From Bradyrhizobium lupini (GTDB lineage: Bacteria > Pseudomonadota > Alphaproteobacteria > Rhizobiales > Xanthobacteraceae): a stretch of 64,000 bases of DNA. The stretch spans positions 1,488,001 through 1,552,000 of the forward strand of contig NZ_CP162553.1 of assembly GCF_040939785.1 (NCBI RefSeq). The letters run 5' to 3'. The notes beneath the pieces are model-generated. The model was not told the DNA's origin, searched no databases, and worked only from the letters and a program-made list of their open reading frames with translations. Position 1 is the stretch's first letter, and each line of letters opens with the position of its first letter. The translations under genes were made by a program, and so were the position numbers. Positions 27,330 through 36,043 of the stretch are shown in pieces.

Positions 27330-27432
27330 GCGCAGATCTGAATCCCTCAAGTCCAGGTTCAGTACCGCCTCAGCAGACCGCGATCCACGCTGGCATCGCC
27401 ATAGTCGGCGCATGCTCTCTTCGGGTTTCTGA

Positions 27433-27768
27433 TCAGATCCGGACGCGCCTGAACGTTTTGCCGGCAGCGTCGGACACTTCGGGGCGGAATTTACCGGGAT
27501 CGGAGCTCTCGCCATCGCGGGCCTTGATGGCTGCAGCATAGGCGTCGATCATCGCCATCGCGGCATCCGTGCTGCCGAGAAGTCGGGCGCCGAGCTGTAC
27601 ACTGCCGGCACCATCGACCTCGTAGCCGACACATCGTTGTTCGAGCACCGCGGATGCGGTGACGAGCTGGTCGAGAAACGTCGCCTCGGCGTCGCCGAGC
27701 ATCGCGGCCCGCGCCGGTCCCGACATGAACAGCGTGAGCAGTACGGCGGCTGGCAATTCGATTTTCAT
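27433..27768 (-). CDS. Small secreted hypothetical protein
   Basis: 111 aa from ATG at 27768 (MKIELPAAVLLTLFMSGPARA as signal peptide). The mature chain is about 90 residues with one Cys (EQRCVGYEVDG) and helical segments (AMAMIDAYAAAIKA). No family recognised. A perfect FNR/FixK-type box lies 97 bp upstream of its start, so oxygen-responsive expression is possible. Confidence 0.6.
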   Translation of the reverse strand: MKIELPAAVLLTLFMSGPARAAMLGDAEATFLDQLVTASAVLEQRCVGYEVDGAGSVQLGARLLGSTDAAMAMIDAYAAAIKARDGESSDPGKFRPEVSDAAGKTFRRVRI

Positions 27769-27864
27769 TGTCCTGACTCGCGCTGCCGCCGTTGAGCCGT
27801 GATCGAGGCACCGATTGCCGAATTGCGGTCTCGCAAAATCGAGAGCCAGACGGCCAGAGCAACG

Positions 27865-27878
27865 TTGATCTGGATCAA
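27865..27878. promoter_or_regulatory. FixK/FNR-type box
   Basis: TTGATCTGGATCAA is a perfect match to TTGAT-N4-ATCAA. It lies 97 bp before the small secreted protein on the minus strand and 191 bp before the MFS gene on the plus strand. The shorter distance favours the minus-strand gene. Confidence 0.55.
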
Positions 27879-28068
27879 TGGCCGGAACGGCCAAAGCGAG
27901 GCTCAGGCCTTTGCGTCGCTCGCCCCGTGTGAATCGAGGCACCGCGCTGGGACGGACACTAAAACTGTTTGTCAAGCCATCGAAATTTCGCAGAGCCGGA
28001 AATAAATATGGGCCGGGCTCCGGCGCCACGTCGCGCGTCCTCCTCCACTCCCTCCCAAATGAAATGCC

Positions 28069-29340
28069 ATGACCGAACAAACCCTGACGGAGCCGATCGC
28101 CGAGCGGCAAGCGCCATCCCGAGGCTTCTCGCGCTACCAGGCGATCCTCGTTGCGCTGCTGGCGCTGGTCCAGTTCACGATCATCATCGATTTCATGATC
28201 ATGTCGCCGCTCGGCGCCATCATGATGCCGGCGCTCGATATTTCGGCCGCTCAGTTCGGCGTGGCGGTCTCGGCCTATGCGTTCAGCGCGGGGATTTCCG
28301 GTATCCTGGCGGCCGGCTTTGCCGACCGGTTTGATCGCAAGCGGCTGCTGTTGTTCTTCTACGCCGGCTTCACCCTTGGCACGATGCTGTGCGCGATCGC
28401 GCCCAACTATCATCTGTTGCTGCTGGGGCGGATCGTGACCGGCCTGTTCGGCGGCGTGATCGGCTCGGTCGTGCTCGCCATCGTCACCGATTTGTTCACG
28501 CTGCAATTGCGCGGCCGCGTCATGGGTTTCGTGCAAACCGCCTTCGCGGCAAGCCAGGTGCTGGGCATCCCGGCCGGTCTTTTCCTCGCCAACCAGTGGA
28601 ACTGGCACGTCGCGTTCGGCGCGCTGGTCGGACTGTCGGTGATCGGGATGACCGCAGTGATGCTCCTGATGAAGCCGGTGAACGGCCATCTCGGGCTGAA
28701 GCAGGATCGAAATCCGTTCCGGCATCTGATCGCCACGGTCTCGCAGCCGCGTTATTGGATGGCGTTTTCGGTAACGACCCTGCTGGCGACCGGCGGCTAC
28801 ATGCTGATGCCGTTCGGCAGCGCCTACACCGTGCACAATCTCGGCATCGACATCGTGCATCTGCCGACGATCTATCTCGTCTCCGGCCTGTTCAGCATTG
28901 TCATCGGCCCGCTGGTGGGACGCGCGAGCGATGCCTTCGGCAAATACCCCACCTTCGTCTTCGGCAGCGCCATGTCCATCGTGATGGTGCTGATCTACAC
29001 CCATCTCGGCGAGGTGAGCCTGACGGTCGCGATCCTGGTCAACGTCCTGATGTTCGTCGGCATCTTCTCCCGCATGATTCCTTCGCAGGCGTTGATTTCG
29101 GCAATCCCCGAGCCGGCGCAACGCGGCTCCTTCAGCGCGGTCGGCGCGTCGCTGCAACAGCTCTCCGGCGGGCTCGGCTCCGTGCTCGCCGCCGCACTCA
29201 TCGCGCAGGACGCCGACGGTACGCTCCGGCATTTCGACCGGCTGGGATACGTCGTCGTGACGACGGCGGTGATTTCCCTGATCCTGATGTACTTTGTACA
29301 GAGGCCCATCGCGGCCCAGGCCGGCAAACGCGTTGTTTAG
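28069..29340 (+). CDS. MFS transporter
   Basis: 423 aa with twelve predicted helices in two bundles. The cytoplasmic loop between helices 2 and 3 has the MFS motif A form GFADRFDRKRLLL near residue 80. A sugar-efflux/drug-type exporter (DHA-like) is likely from the N-terminal sequence VQFTIIIDFMIMSPLGAIMMPAL. It stands alone, divergent from the small secreted protein and convergent with the uronate dehydrogenase gene. The 300-bp upstream gap holds only the FixK-type box described separately. Confidence 0.9.
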   Translation: MTEQTLTEPIAERQAPSRGFSRYQAILVALLALVQFTIIIDFMIMSPLGAIMMPALDISAAQFGVAVSAYAFSAGISGILAAGFADRFDRKRLLLFFYAGFTLGTMLCAIAPNYHLLLLGRIVTGLFGGVIGSVVLAIVTDLFTLQLRGRVMGFVQTAFAASQVLGIPAGLFLANQWNWHVAFGALVGLSVIGMTAVMLLMKPVNGHLGLKQDRNPFRHLIATVSQPRYWMAFSVTTLLATGGYMLMPFGSAYTVHNLGIDIVHLPTIYLVSGLFSIVIGPLVGRASDAFGKYPTFVFGSAMSIVMVLIYTHLGEVSLTVAILVNVLMFVGIFSRMIPSQALISAIPEPAQRGSFSAVGASLQQLSGGLGSVLAAALIAQDADGTLRHFDRLGYVVVTTAVISLILMYFVQRPIAAQAGKRVV

Positions 29341-29378
29341 CGCGTCGATTCCGACGCCCTGGATTTGCGAATGCGCTC

Positions 29379-30203
29379 CTACCGCTTGGTCCAATCGATG
29401 ATGCGACTTGTGTCGCCGTCGAACTCGTTGCTGCAGAACGCGCCGCCCTGATAGTGATCGCCGACCGGATCGGGCTTCAGCTTGGCCTGCTCGGCCATCG
29501 CATGTGCCACATGATCCTCGGAGCGCCCCGTCGGACGGTAACCGAACTCGTAGGCGCGGTGGTTGTCCCACCAGGCACGCTCGTTCAGGGACACGCCGTA
29601 GAAGATCTCGAAATGAATGTCGGGATGCTCGAGCCCGATCCGGCAGAGCTGCACCAGATCTTCCGGCTTCAGCCAGATCGAGATCCGGCGATGGTCCAGC
29701 GGCACGTCGCCGAAATTGCCAATGCGAAGGCAAGTCACCTTCAGGCCATGCTTGTCGGCATAGAGCGCGCCGACCGCTTCGCCGAATACCTTGCTGACGC
29801 CATAGCGGCCGTCGGGGCGCGGGGTCACGTCGGTGCCGATCTTGTGGTGGCGGGGATAGAATCCGACGGCATGGTTCGAGGAGGCGAACACCACACGCTT
29901 GACGCCCTTGCGATACGCGGCCTCGAACAGATTGTAGCCGCCGATGATGTTGGCCTGGAGGATGTCGTTCCAGGGACCTTCGACCGAATAGCCGCCGAAA
30001 TGGATGATGCCGTCGACGCCCTCGCAGATCGCCTCGCACTGCGCCAGGTCAGAGAGGTCCGCCGCCTTGAATTGTTCGTTGGGGCCGAGATCGGCGGGCG
30101 GGCGGATGTCGCTGAGCAACAGGTCCGGATAGATCGGCGGCAACAGTTTTCGCAGACGCGTTCCTATCCCGCCCGAAGCTCCCGTCATCAAGATGCGCGC
30201 CAT
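29379..30203 (-). CDS. udh: NAD-dependent uronate dehydrogenase-like epimerase/dehydratase family protein
   Basis: 274-aa short-chain dehydrogenase starting MARILMTGASGGIGTRLRK, with the Rossmann TGASGGIG motif. The catalytic YxxxK is YGVSKVFGEA near residue 136. IHFGGYSVEGPW and SSNHAVGFYPR closely fit uronate dehydrogenases, which oxidise galacturonate or glucuronate to the aldarolactone. A lactonase gene is divergent, 89 bp away, matching the next step. Start 30203 is chosen because upstream codons do not resemble the fold. Confidence 0.85.
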   Translation of the reverse strand: MARILMTGASGGIGTRLRKLLPPIYPDLLLSDIRPPADLGPNEQFKAADLSDLAQCEAICEGVDGIIHFGGYSVEGPWNDILQANIIGGYNLFEAAYRKGVKRVVFASSNHAVGFYPRHHKIGTDVTPRPDGRYGVSKVFGEAVGALYADKHGLKVTCLRIGNFGDVPLDHRRISIWLKPEDLVQLCRIGLEHPDIHFEIFYGVSLNERAWWDNHRAYEFGYRPTGRSEDHVAHAMAEQAKLKPDPVGDHYQGGAFCSNEFDGDTSRIIDWTKR

Positions 30204-30292
30204 GTCTTTCCTCGCCTTTGGCAACCAATTTGCGGTCACATGTCTCTAATGATAGCAGGATTGTCCAGAGGGAACGAAACGAGAGAACCGAC

Positions 30293-31270
30293 ATGAATGA
30301 GGCATCGTCCCATCCCCAGGAGCGGCCAGGCTGGCGGCCGGCGAGCTACTATCCCGATCCGGCGATAAAGGCACTCGATCCCCGCTTCGAAAAATACTGG
30401 CTGAAACTCTCGGCGGTGGAGCGGCTGACGACCGGCCTGCGCTGGGCCGAGGGTCCGGTGTGGTTCGGCGACGGGCGCTATCTCCTGTGCAGCGACATTC
30501 CGAACCAGCGCATCGTCAAATGGGAAGAGGAGACCGGCGCGGTCTCGGTGTTCCGCAAGCCCTCCAATTTCGCCAACGGCCACACCAGGGATCGCCAGGG
30601 CCGGCTCGTCACATGCGAGCATGGCGGGCGACGCGTCACCCGCACCGAATATGACGGCAGCATCACCGTGCTGATGGACTCGTTCGGCGGCAAGAAGCTC
30701 AACTCGCCGAACGACGTCGTGGTGAAGTCCGACGGCGCGGTTTGGTTCACCGATCCCACTTTCGGCCTACTCGGCAATTACGAGGGCTACAAGGCCGAGC
30801 CCGAGATCGAGCCGAACGTCTACAGGCTCGATCCCGCGACCGGCAAGGCGACCATCGTTGCCGAAGGCGTGCTCGGGCCCAACGGGCTGTGCTTCTCGCC
30901 GGACGAGACAATCCTCTACGTCGTGGAATCACGCGGCGTGCCGAACCGGAAAATCCTCGCCTATGACGTCTCGCCTGACGGCGCCACCATCTCCAACAAG
31001 CGCGTCCACATCGACGCCGGCCCGGGCACGCCGGACGGCATGCGCTGCGACATCGACGGCAATCTCTGGTGCGGCTGGGGCATGGGCGATCCCGAGCTCG
31101 ACGGCGTCGTGGTGTTCGCGCCCGACGGCGTCATGATCGGCCGCATCGCGCTGCCCGAACGCTGCGCCAATCTCTGCTTCGGCGGCGTCAAGCGCAACCG
31201 CCTGTTCATGGCCGCGAGCCAGTCGATCTACGCATTGTATGTGAACACGCAGGGCGCGGTCGGGGGATAG
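30293..31270 (+). CDS. SMP-30/gluconolactonase/LRE family lactonase
   Basis: 325-aa six-bladed propeller lactonase. Typical segments: GLRWAEGPVWFGDGRYLLCSD with the metal-binding Glu, KKLNSPNDVVVKSDGAVWFT with the Asn-Asp pair, and DAGPGTPDGMRCDIDGNLW with the catalytic Asp. It hydrolyses sugar lactones. Divergent from uronate dehydrogenase, it would open the aldarolactone that enzyme makes. The start at 30293 (MNEASSHPQERPGW) overlaps neither promoter nor neighbour. Confidence 0.9.
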   Translation: MNEASSHPQERPGWRPASYYPDPAIKALDPRFEKYWLKLSAVERLTTGLRWAEGPVWFGDGRYLLCSDIPNQRIVKWEEETGAVSVFRKPSNFANGHTRDRQGRLVTCEHGGRRVTRTEYDGSITVLMDSFGGKKLNSPNDVVVKSDGAVWFTDPTFGLLGNYEGYKAEPEIEPNVYRLDPATGKATIVAEGVLGPNGLCFSPDETILYVVESRGVPNRKILAYDVSPDGATISNKRVHIDAGPGTPDGMRCDIDGNLWCGWGMGDPELDGVVVFAPDGVMIGRIALPERCANLCFGGVKRNRLFMAASQSIYALYVNTQGAVGG

Positions 31271-31292
31271 TTTTTCCTCCGTCACGCCTCTC

Positions 31293-31376
31293 GTCATTGC
31301 GAGCGGAGCGAAGCAATCCAGAATCTTTCCGCGGAGGCAGCCTGGATTGCTTCGTCGCTTCGCTCCTCGCAATGAC
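31293..31376. repeat. Long intergenic palindrome, family B copy 2
   Basis: 84 bp from GTCATTGCGAG to CTCGCAATGAC, with AGCGAAGCAATCCAG/CTGGATTGCTTCG inner arms. Same design as 15707-15791. Confidence 0.88.
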
Positions 31377-31392
31377 GAAAGATAGAACAAAA

Positions 31393-31420
31393 ACGCCGGA
31401 GCGGTTTCCCGCTCCGGCGT
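31393..31420 (-). terminator. Terminator for the aldehyde dehydrogenase gene
   Basis: ACGCCGGAGCGG-TTTC-CCGCTCCGGCGT, a perfect 12-bp stem. Read on the minus strand it is followed by TTTTGTT, so it should terminate the aldehyde dehydrogenase transcript 24 bp after its stop. Confidence 0.85.
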
Positions 31421-31443
31421 CATGTTCACCCAGGCAGTAACGC

Positions 31444-32874
31444 CTACGCCGCGTTGAAGCCGGCGACGGCCTTCACTTCGAGGAAGTCCTCGAGGCCATA
31501 TTTGCCCCACTCGCGGCCGTTGCCGGATTGCTTGTAGCCGCCGAACGGCGCGGAGCGGTCGTTGGGTACGCCCTGCAGGTTGACGTTGCCGGCGCGGATC
31601 TGCCGGCCGACGCGCTTGGCGTCCTCGACGGAAGCGCCCGTGACGTAGCCGGCAAGCCCATAGGGCGTGTCGTTGGCGATGTGCACGGCCTCGGCTTCGT
31701 CCTTGGCGCCGATGATCGTCAGCACCGGTCCGAAGATCTCTTCACGCGCAATCGTCATGTCGGGGGTGACGTCGGCGAAGATGGTCGGACGGACATAGAA
31801 GCCTTTGTTGACGCCCTCGGGCAGGCCCGGGCCGCCCGAGACGAGCGTTGCGCCCTCGTCGATGCCCTTCTTGATCAGGCCCTGGATCTTGTCCCACTGG
31901 CCGCGGTTGACCACGGGACCGATGGTGGTGCCTTCGGCGCGCGGATCGCCCGCCTTGGTCTTGTCGGCGACGGCCTTCGCGATCGCGGCGACTTCCTTCA
32001 TCTTCGAGGCCGGCACGATCATGCGCGAGGGCGCGTTGCAGGACTGGCCGGAGTTGTTGAACATGTGCATCACGCCGCCGGTCACCGCCTTCGTGAGGTC
32101 GGCGCCTTCGAGGATGACGTTCGGCGACTTGCCGCCGAGCTCCTGGCTGACGCGCTTCACGGTCGGTGCCGCACGCTTGGCCACGTCGATGCCGGCGCGG
32201 GTCGAGCCGGTGAAGGAGATCATGTCGATATCGGGGTGCTCGCTCATGGCGGCGCCGACCTCGGGACCGAGACCGTTGACGAGGTTGAACACGCCCTTCG
32301 GCACGCCGGCTTCATGGAGGATTTCCGCGAAGATCAGCGCCGAGGTCGGGGTGAACTCCGATGGCTTCAGGATCATGGTGCAGCCAGCGGCGAGTGCGGG
32401 CGCGACCTTGCAGGCGATCTGGTTGAGCGGCCAGTTCCAGGGCGTGATCATGCCGACCACGCCGACCGGCTCGCGCAGCACCATGGCGGTGCCGACCGGT
32501 TCCTCGAAATGATAGTTCTTGAGCACGTCGAGCGTGGTCATGAGGTGGCCAAGACCGGCGCCGGCCTGCAGCTTCTCCGCCATCGGCAGCGGCGCACCCA
32601 TTTCGTCGGAGACGGCGGCGCCGATCTCCTTGAGACGGCCCTTGTAGATCTCGATGACCTTGGTGAGCAGCGCGACGCGCTCGTCACGGCTGGTCTGGGA
32701 GAACGTCACGAACGCGCGCTTGGCGGCGGCGACGGCTTTGTCAACGTCGGCCTTGGAGCCCAGCGCAACCTCGTACATCGCCTCTTCCGTCGCCGGATTG
32801 ACCACGGCGGTGGACTTCTTGACGGCGGGATCGACCCAGGCGCCGTCGATGTAGAACTGCATGCGATTGACCAT
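31444..32874 (-). CDS. NAD(P)-dependent aldehyde dehydrogenase family protein
   Basis: 476 aa from MVNRMQFYIDGAWVDP. Catalytic Glu in SQELGGKSPNVIL and catalytic Cys in NNSGQSCNAPSRM are present, with the NAD-site motif MITPWNWPLNQI and FTGSTRAGIDV. Substrate is not readable from sequence; in the uronate context it could oxidise 2-oxoglutarate semialdehyde, but a generic role is equally possible. It stands alone and has its own terminator. Confidence 0.92.
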   Translation of the reverse strand: MVNRMQFYIDGAWVDPAVKKSTAVVNPATEEAMYEVALGSKADVDKAVAAAKRAFVTFSQTSRDERVALLTKVIEIYKGRLKEIGAAVSDEMGAPLPMAEKLQAGAGLGHLMTTLDVLKNYHFEEPVGTAMVLREPVGVVGMITPWNWPLNQIACKVAPALAAGCTMILKPSEFTPTSALIFAEILHEAGVPKGVFNLVNGLGPEVGAAMSEHPDIDMISFTGSTRAGIDVAKRAAPTVKRVSQELGGKSPNVILEGADLTKAVTGGVMHMFNNSGQSCNAPSRMIVPASKMKEVAAIAKAVADKTKAGDPRAEGTTIGPVVNRGQWDKIQGLIKKGIDEGATLVSGGPGLPEGVNKGFYVRPTIFADVTPDMTIAREEIFGPVLTIIGAKDEAEAVHIANDTPYGLAGYVTGASVEDAKRVGRQIRAGNVNLQGVPNDRSAPFGGYKQSGNGREWGKYGLEDFLEVKAVAGFNAA

Positions 32875-33023
32875 AGTGAACCTCTTCTTGGGGGCTTGGG
32901 GGGCGTTTCGGCAGGCATCCTTGCACGAAAGCGCCGGCAATTGAACCCGCCATATGCGGGGCCAGCATTGCGGCGGACCGAGGTTATATGAGCCGATGGC
33001 GGAGGGGTGGCAAGGTCTCGATT

Positions 33024-33077
33024 GCCGTCGTCCTGGCCCAGTGCGCAATTGCGCACGGGGGCCAGGACCACGACGGA
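33024..33077. repeat. Intergenic palindrome, family D
   Basis: CGTCGT-CCTGGCCC ... GGGCCAGGACCACGACG around a perfect 16-bp centre, GTGCGCAATTGCGCAC at 33041-33056. It lies just after the stop of the E1/transketolase-like gene and may form its transcript end. Confidence 0.8.
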
Positions 33078-33080
33078 GAA

Positions 33081-35444
33081 CTACACCGCCATCTTCCGAT
33101 GCAACACCGGCGCGCCGGTGGTGAGGCTTTCGGCCGCATCGATGATGGCGTTGGCGTCAATGCCGTGGTGGCGGTAGAGGTCTGCGATGGTGCCGGTCTG
33201 GCCGAACTGCTCGACGCCGAGCGCCTCGACGCGATGGCCGCGGATGCTGCCGAGCCAGCCGAGCGCCGCCGGATGGCCGTCGATCACCGTCACGATGCCG
33301 CAGTCGCGCGGCAGCGGTGCGAGCAGTTTTTCGATGTGGCTGAGATGCTGCACGCCGCGCCGATCACGGCGCAACTTCCGTGCGGCCGTCCATCCCGCAT
33401 GCAGACGATCCGCGGACGTGATCGCGAGCAGGCCGATGTCGCGCCGGCTCTCGCCAATGAAGCCGGTCGCTTCGATCGCTTCTGGCGCCACGGCGCCGGT
33501 ATAGGCGATGACGGCTTCGGCATTGGGCCCCGGCTTGCGCAACCAATACGCGCCGTCGGTGATGCCCTGTGCAAGCTCGGGCGTCATGATCCGCTGCGCC
33601 TGCTCGATCGAGCGCGTCGAGAGCCGCAGATAGACCGAGCCGCCCTCACCCGGATCGCGCTGCATGTGATTGAAGCCCCACCCCATGATCACGGCGAGCT
33701 CGTCGACAAAGGCCGGCTCGAACGAGGCAAGGCCATCCTGCGCCATGCCGATCAAAGGGGTTGCGATCGACTGATGCGCGCCGCCTTCGGGCGCGAGCGT
33801 GATACCTGAGGGGGTCGCCGCCACCATGAAGCGCGCATCCTGGTAACAGGCATAGTTCAGCGCATCGAGACCGCGCTCGATGAAGGGATCGTAGAGCGTG
33901 CCGACCGGCAGCAGCCGCTCGCCGTTGATCTGGTGCGACAGGCCGAGCGCCGAGAGCATGATGAACAGGTTCATCTCGGCGATGCCGAGTTCGAGATGCT
34001 GGCCCTTGGGCGAGAAGTCCCAGTTGAAGGTGGATGGAATTTTCTCGCTGCGGAATAAGTCCGCCTTCTCGCCGCGCGCAAACAGGCCGCGCCGGTTCAC
34101 CCACGGACCGAGATTGGTCGAGACGGTGACGTCAGGCGATGTCGTCACGATGCGCTTGGCGAGCTCGCTGTCGCCGCGCGCGATCTCGTTCAGCACCAGC
34201 CCAAAACCCTGCTGGGTCGACATCTGCGGCGCCGGCTTGAAGGCAAGCTGCGACGGCACCTCGATAACAGGCGCGGTGAGCCGGCGGCCGTCCTGGTTGA
34301 ACGGCACGCCCGCGAGGAAGGCGTCGAGCTCGGCGGCACTTTGCGCGAGACCCTCGTATCTGTCCCATTCGTGTCCGGGCCGGATGTTCTGGCTGTCGCG
34401 ATATTTCTCCATCTGCGCGACCGTCATTAGGCCGGCATGATTGTCCTTGTGGCCCTGGAACGGCAGGCCGACGCCCTTGATGGTGTAGGCGATGAAGCAG
34501 ACCGGGCGGTCGTGGTCGATGGATTCGAAGGCGTCCAGCATGCTCGCCATGTCATGGCCGCCGAGGTTCGACATCAGCGCCAGCAGCTCGTCGTCGCTGC
34601 GCCTGTCGATCAGCTTGGTGATGGGGCCCTGATCGCCGATCTCGTCGTGCAAATGCTTGCGGAACGCCGCGCCGCCCTGAAAACACAATGCGGCGTAGAG
34701 TGCGTTCGGACAATTGTCGATCCAGCGCTTCAGCGCCTCGCCGCCAGCTTCCGCAAAGGCCTCGCGCATCAGGCGGCCATATTTCACGATCACCACGTCC
34801 CAGCCGAAATTGCGGAACACGGTCTCGAACTTCTCCCAGAGGCCTTCGCGGACGACGGCGTCGAGCGACTGCCTGTTGTAGTCGACCACCCACCAGGTGT
34901 TGCGCAGGCCGTGCTTCCAGCCCTCCGCCAGCGCCTCGAAGATGTTGCCCTCGTCCATCTCGGCATCGCCGACCAGAGCGATCATCCGCCCTTCGCGGCG
35001 ATCCTTCATCCAGCCATGTGCCTTGACGTAGTCCTGCACCAGCGAGGCGAACAGCGTCTGCGCCACGCCAAGGCCGACCGAGCCGGTGGAGAAATCGACG
35101 TCGTCGACGTCCTTGGTGCGCGAGGGATAGGACTGCGCGCCCTTGAAGCCACGAAAATTCTCCAGCTTCTCGCGGCTCTGCCGGCCGAACAGATACTGGA
35201 TGGCGTGGAACACCGGGCTCGCATGCGGCTTCACCGCGACGCGATCTTCGGGCTTCAGCACGTGGAAATACAGCGCCGACATGATGGTGGCGAGCGAGGC
35301 CGACGAGGCCTGATGTCCCCCGACTTTCAGGCCGTCCGCATTCGGGCGGATGTGGTTGGCGTGATGGATGGTCCATGACGACAGCCACAGCGTCTTGCGG
35401 GCCAGCGCGGTCAAGGTGTCGAGGCGGGCGGTATCAACGGGCAT
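33081..35444 (-). CDS. Transketolase / homodimeric pyruvate dehydrogenase E1-like TPP enzyme
   Basis: 787 aa starting MPVDTARLDTLTALARKTLW. The N-terminal TPP domain has WTIHHANHIRPNADGLKVGG and the TPP/Mg motif GDAEMDEGNIFEALAEGW ... VVDYNRQSLD. The second domain holds LGIAEMNLFIMLSALG, and a C-terminal transketolase-like domain follows. It resembles AceE-type E1 proteins but is about 100 residues shorter. No E2 or E3 gene is adjacent, so it may act on a different 2-oxo acid. An Lrp-type regulator is divergent 133 bp away. Confidence 0.85.
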   Translation of the reverse strand: MPVDTARLDTLTALARKTLWLSSWTIHHANHIRPNADGLKVGGHQASSASLATIMSALYFHVLKPEDRVAVKPHASPVFHAIQYLFGRQSREKLENFRGFKGAQSYPSRTKDVDDVDFSTGSVGLGVAQTLFASLVQDYVKAHGWMKDRREGRMIALVGDAEMDEGNIFEALAEGWKHGLRNTWWVVDYNRQSLDAVVREGLWEKFETVFRNFGWDVVIVKYGRLMREAFAEAGGEALKRWIDNCPNALYAALCFQGGAAFRKHLHDEIGDQGPITKLIDRRSDDELLALMSNLGGHDMASMLDAFESIDHDRPVCFIAYTIKGVGLPFQGHKDNHAGLMTVAQMEKYRDSQNIRPGHEWDRYEGLAQSAAELDAFLAGVPFNQDGRRLTAPVIEVPSQLAFKPAPQMSTQQGFGLVLNEIARGDSELAKRIVTTSPDVTVSTNLGPWVNRRGLFARGEKADLFRSEKIPSTFNWDFSPKGQHLELGIAEMNLFIMLSALGLSHQINGERLLPVGTLYDPFIERGLDALNYACYQDARFMVAATPSGITLAPEGGAHQSIATPLIGMAQDGLASFEPAFVDELAVIMGWGFNHMQRDPGEGGSVYLRLSTRSIEQAQRIMTPELAQGITDGAYWLRKPGPNAEAVIAYTGAVAPEAIEATGFIGESRRDIGLLAITSADRLHAGWTAARKLRRDRRGVQHLSHIEKLLAPLPRDCGIVTVIDGHPAALGWLGSIRGHRVEALGVEQFGQTGTIADLYRHHGIDANAIIDAAESLTTGAPVLHRKMAV

Positions 35445-35577
35445 GGCAATGCTCCCGGAAAACAGGTGCCCGATGATACCCCTGCAGGAAGCGCCAAACT
35501 TCTCAATTTTTCGCGCAATACCAGCCAATATTGGGATAGCTTACCAATCAGCCGACAAAAACGACAGGTTCATCCCA

Positions 35578-36039
35578 ATGCCCGACCTCGACGCCATTGA
35601 CCGAAAAATCCTCGCTCTGCTCCAGAACGACAGCCGCCTGACCATGCAGGAACTGGCCGACAAGGTCGGGCTGTCGGTGTCGCCATGCCATCGCCGGGTC
35701 AAGCTGCTCGAGGAACGCGGCGTCATCTCGCGCTACATCGCGACCGTGGACCAGAAGGCGCTGGGGCTGCATGTCAGCGTCTTCATCTCGATCAAGCTGG
35801 CCCGGCAGAAGGAGGAGGACCTCAACCGCTTCGCGCGCGCGATCTCGAAATGGGACGAGGTGCTGGAATGCTATCTGATGACCGGCAATCGCGACTATCT
35901 CTTGCGCGTGGTCGCCGCCGACCTCGCCTCCTACGAGACTTTCCTGAAGACCAAGCTGACCCGGCTCGACGGCATCGCCTCGATCGAGTCCAGCTTTGCG
36001 CTCAGCCAGGTGAAATATTCGATCGCGCTGCCGGTGTAA
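35578..36039 (+). CDS. Lrp/AsnC family transcriptional regulator
   Basis: 153 aa. N-terminal HTH at LTMQELADKVGLSVSPCHRRVKLLEERGVI, followed by the RAM ligand domain (SISIKLARQKEEDLNRF-like region and YLMTGNRDYLLRVVAADL). Divergent from the E1/transketolase-like gene; such pairs usually reflect local control by an amino or oxo acid. Its 3' end faces the alcohol dehydrogenase gene with only 4 bp between stops. Confidence 0.92.
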   Translation: MPDLDAIDRKILALLQNDSRLTMQELADKVGLSVSPCHRRVKLLEERGVISRYIATVDQKALGLHVSVFISIKLARQKEEDLNRFARAISKWDEVLECYLMTGNRDYLLRVVAADLASYETFLKTKLTRLDGIASIESSFALSQVKYSIALPV

Positions 36040-36043
36040 GGCA

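Noticed and set aside
27433..30039. Continuous 868-codon minus-strand frame
   Set aside because: It runs antisense through the MFS gene and out of frame through the uronate dehydrogenase gene; only its last 111 codons, after MKIELPAAVL, look like a protein.
28389..30296. 635-codon plus-strand frame overlapping MFS and uronate dehydrogenase genes
   Set aside because: Compositionally biased shadow of two recognisable genes.
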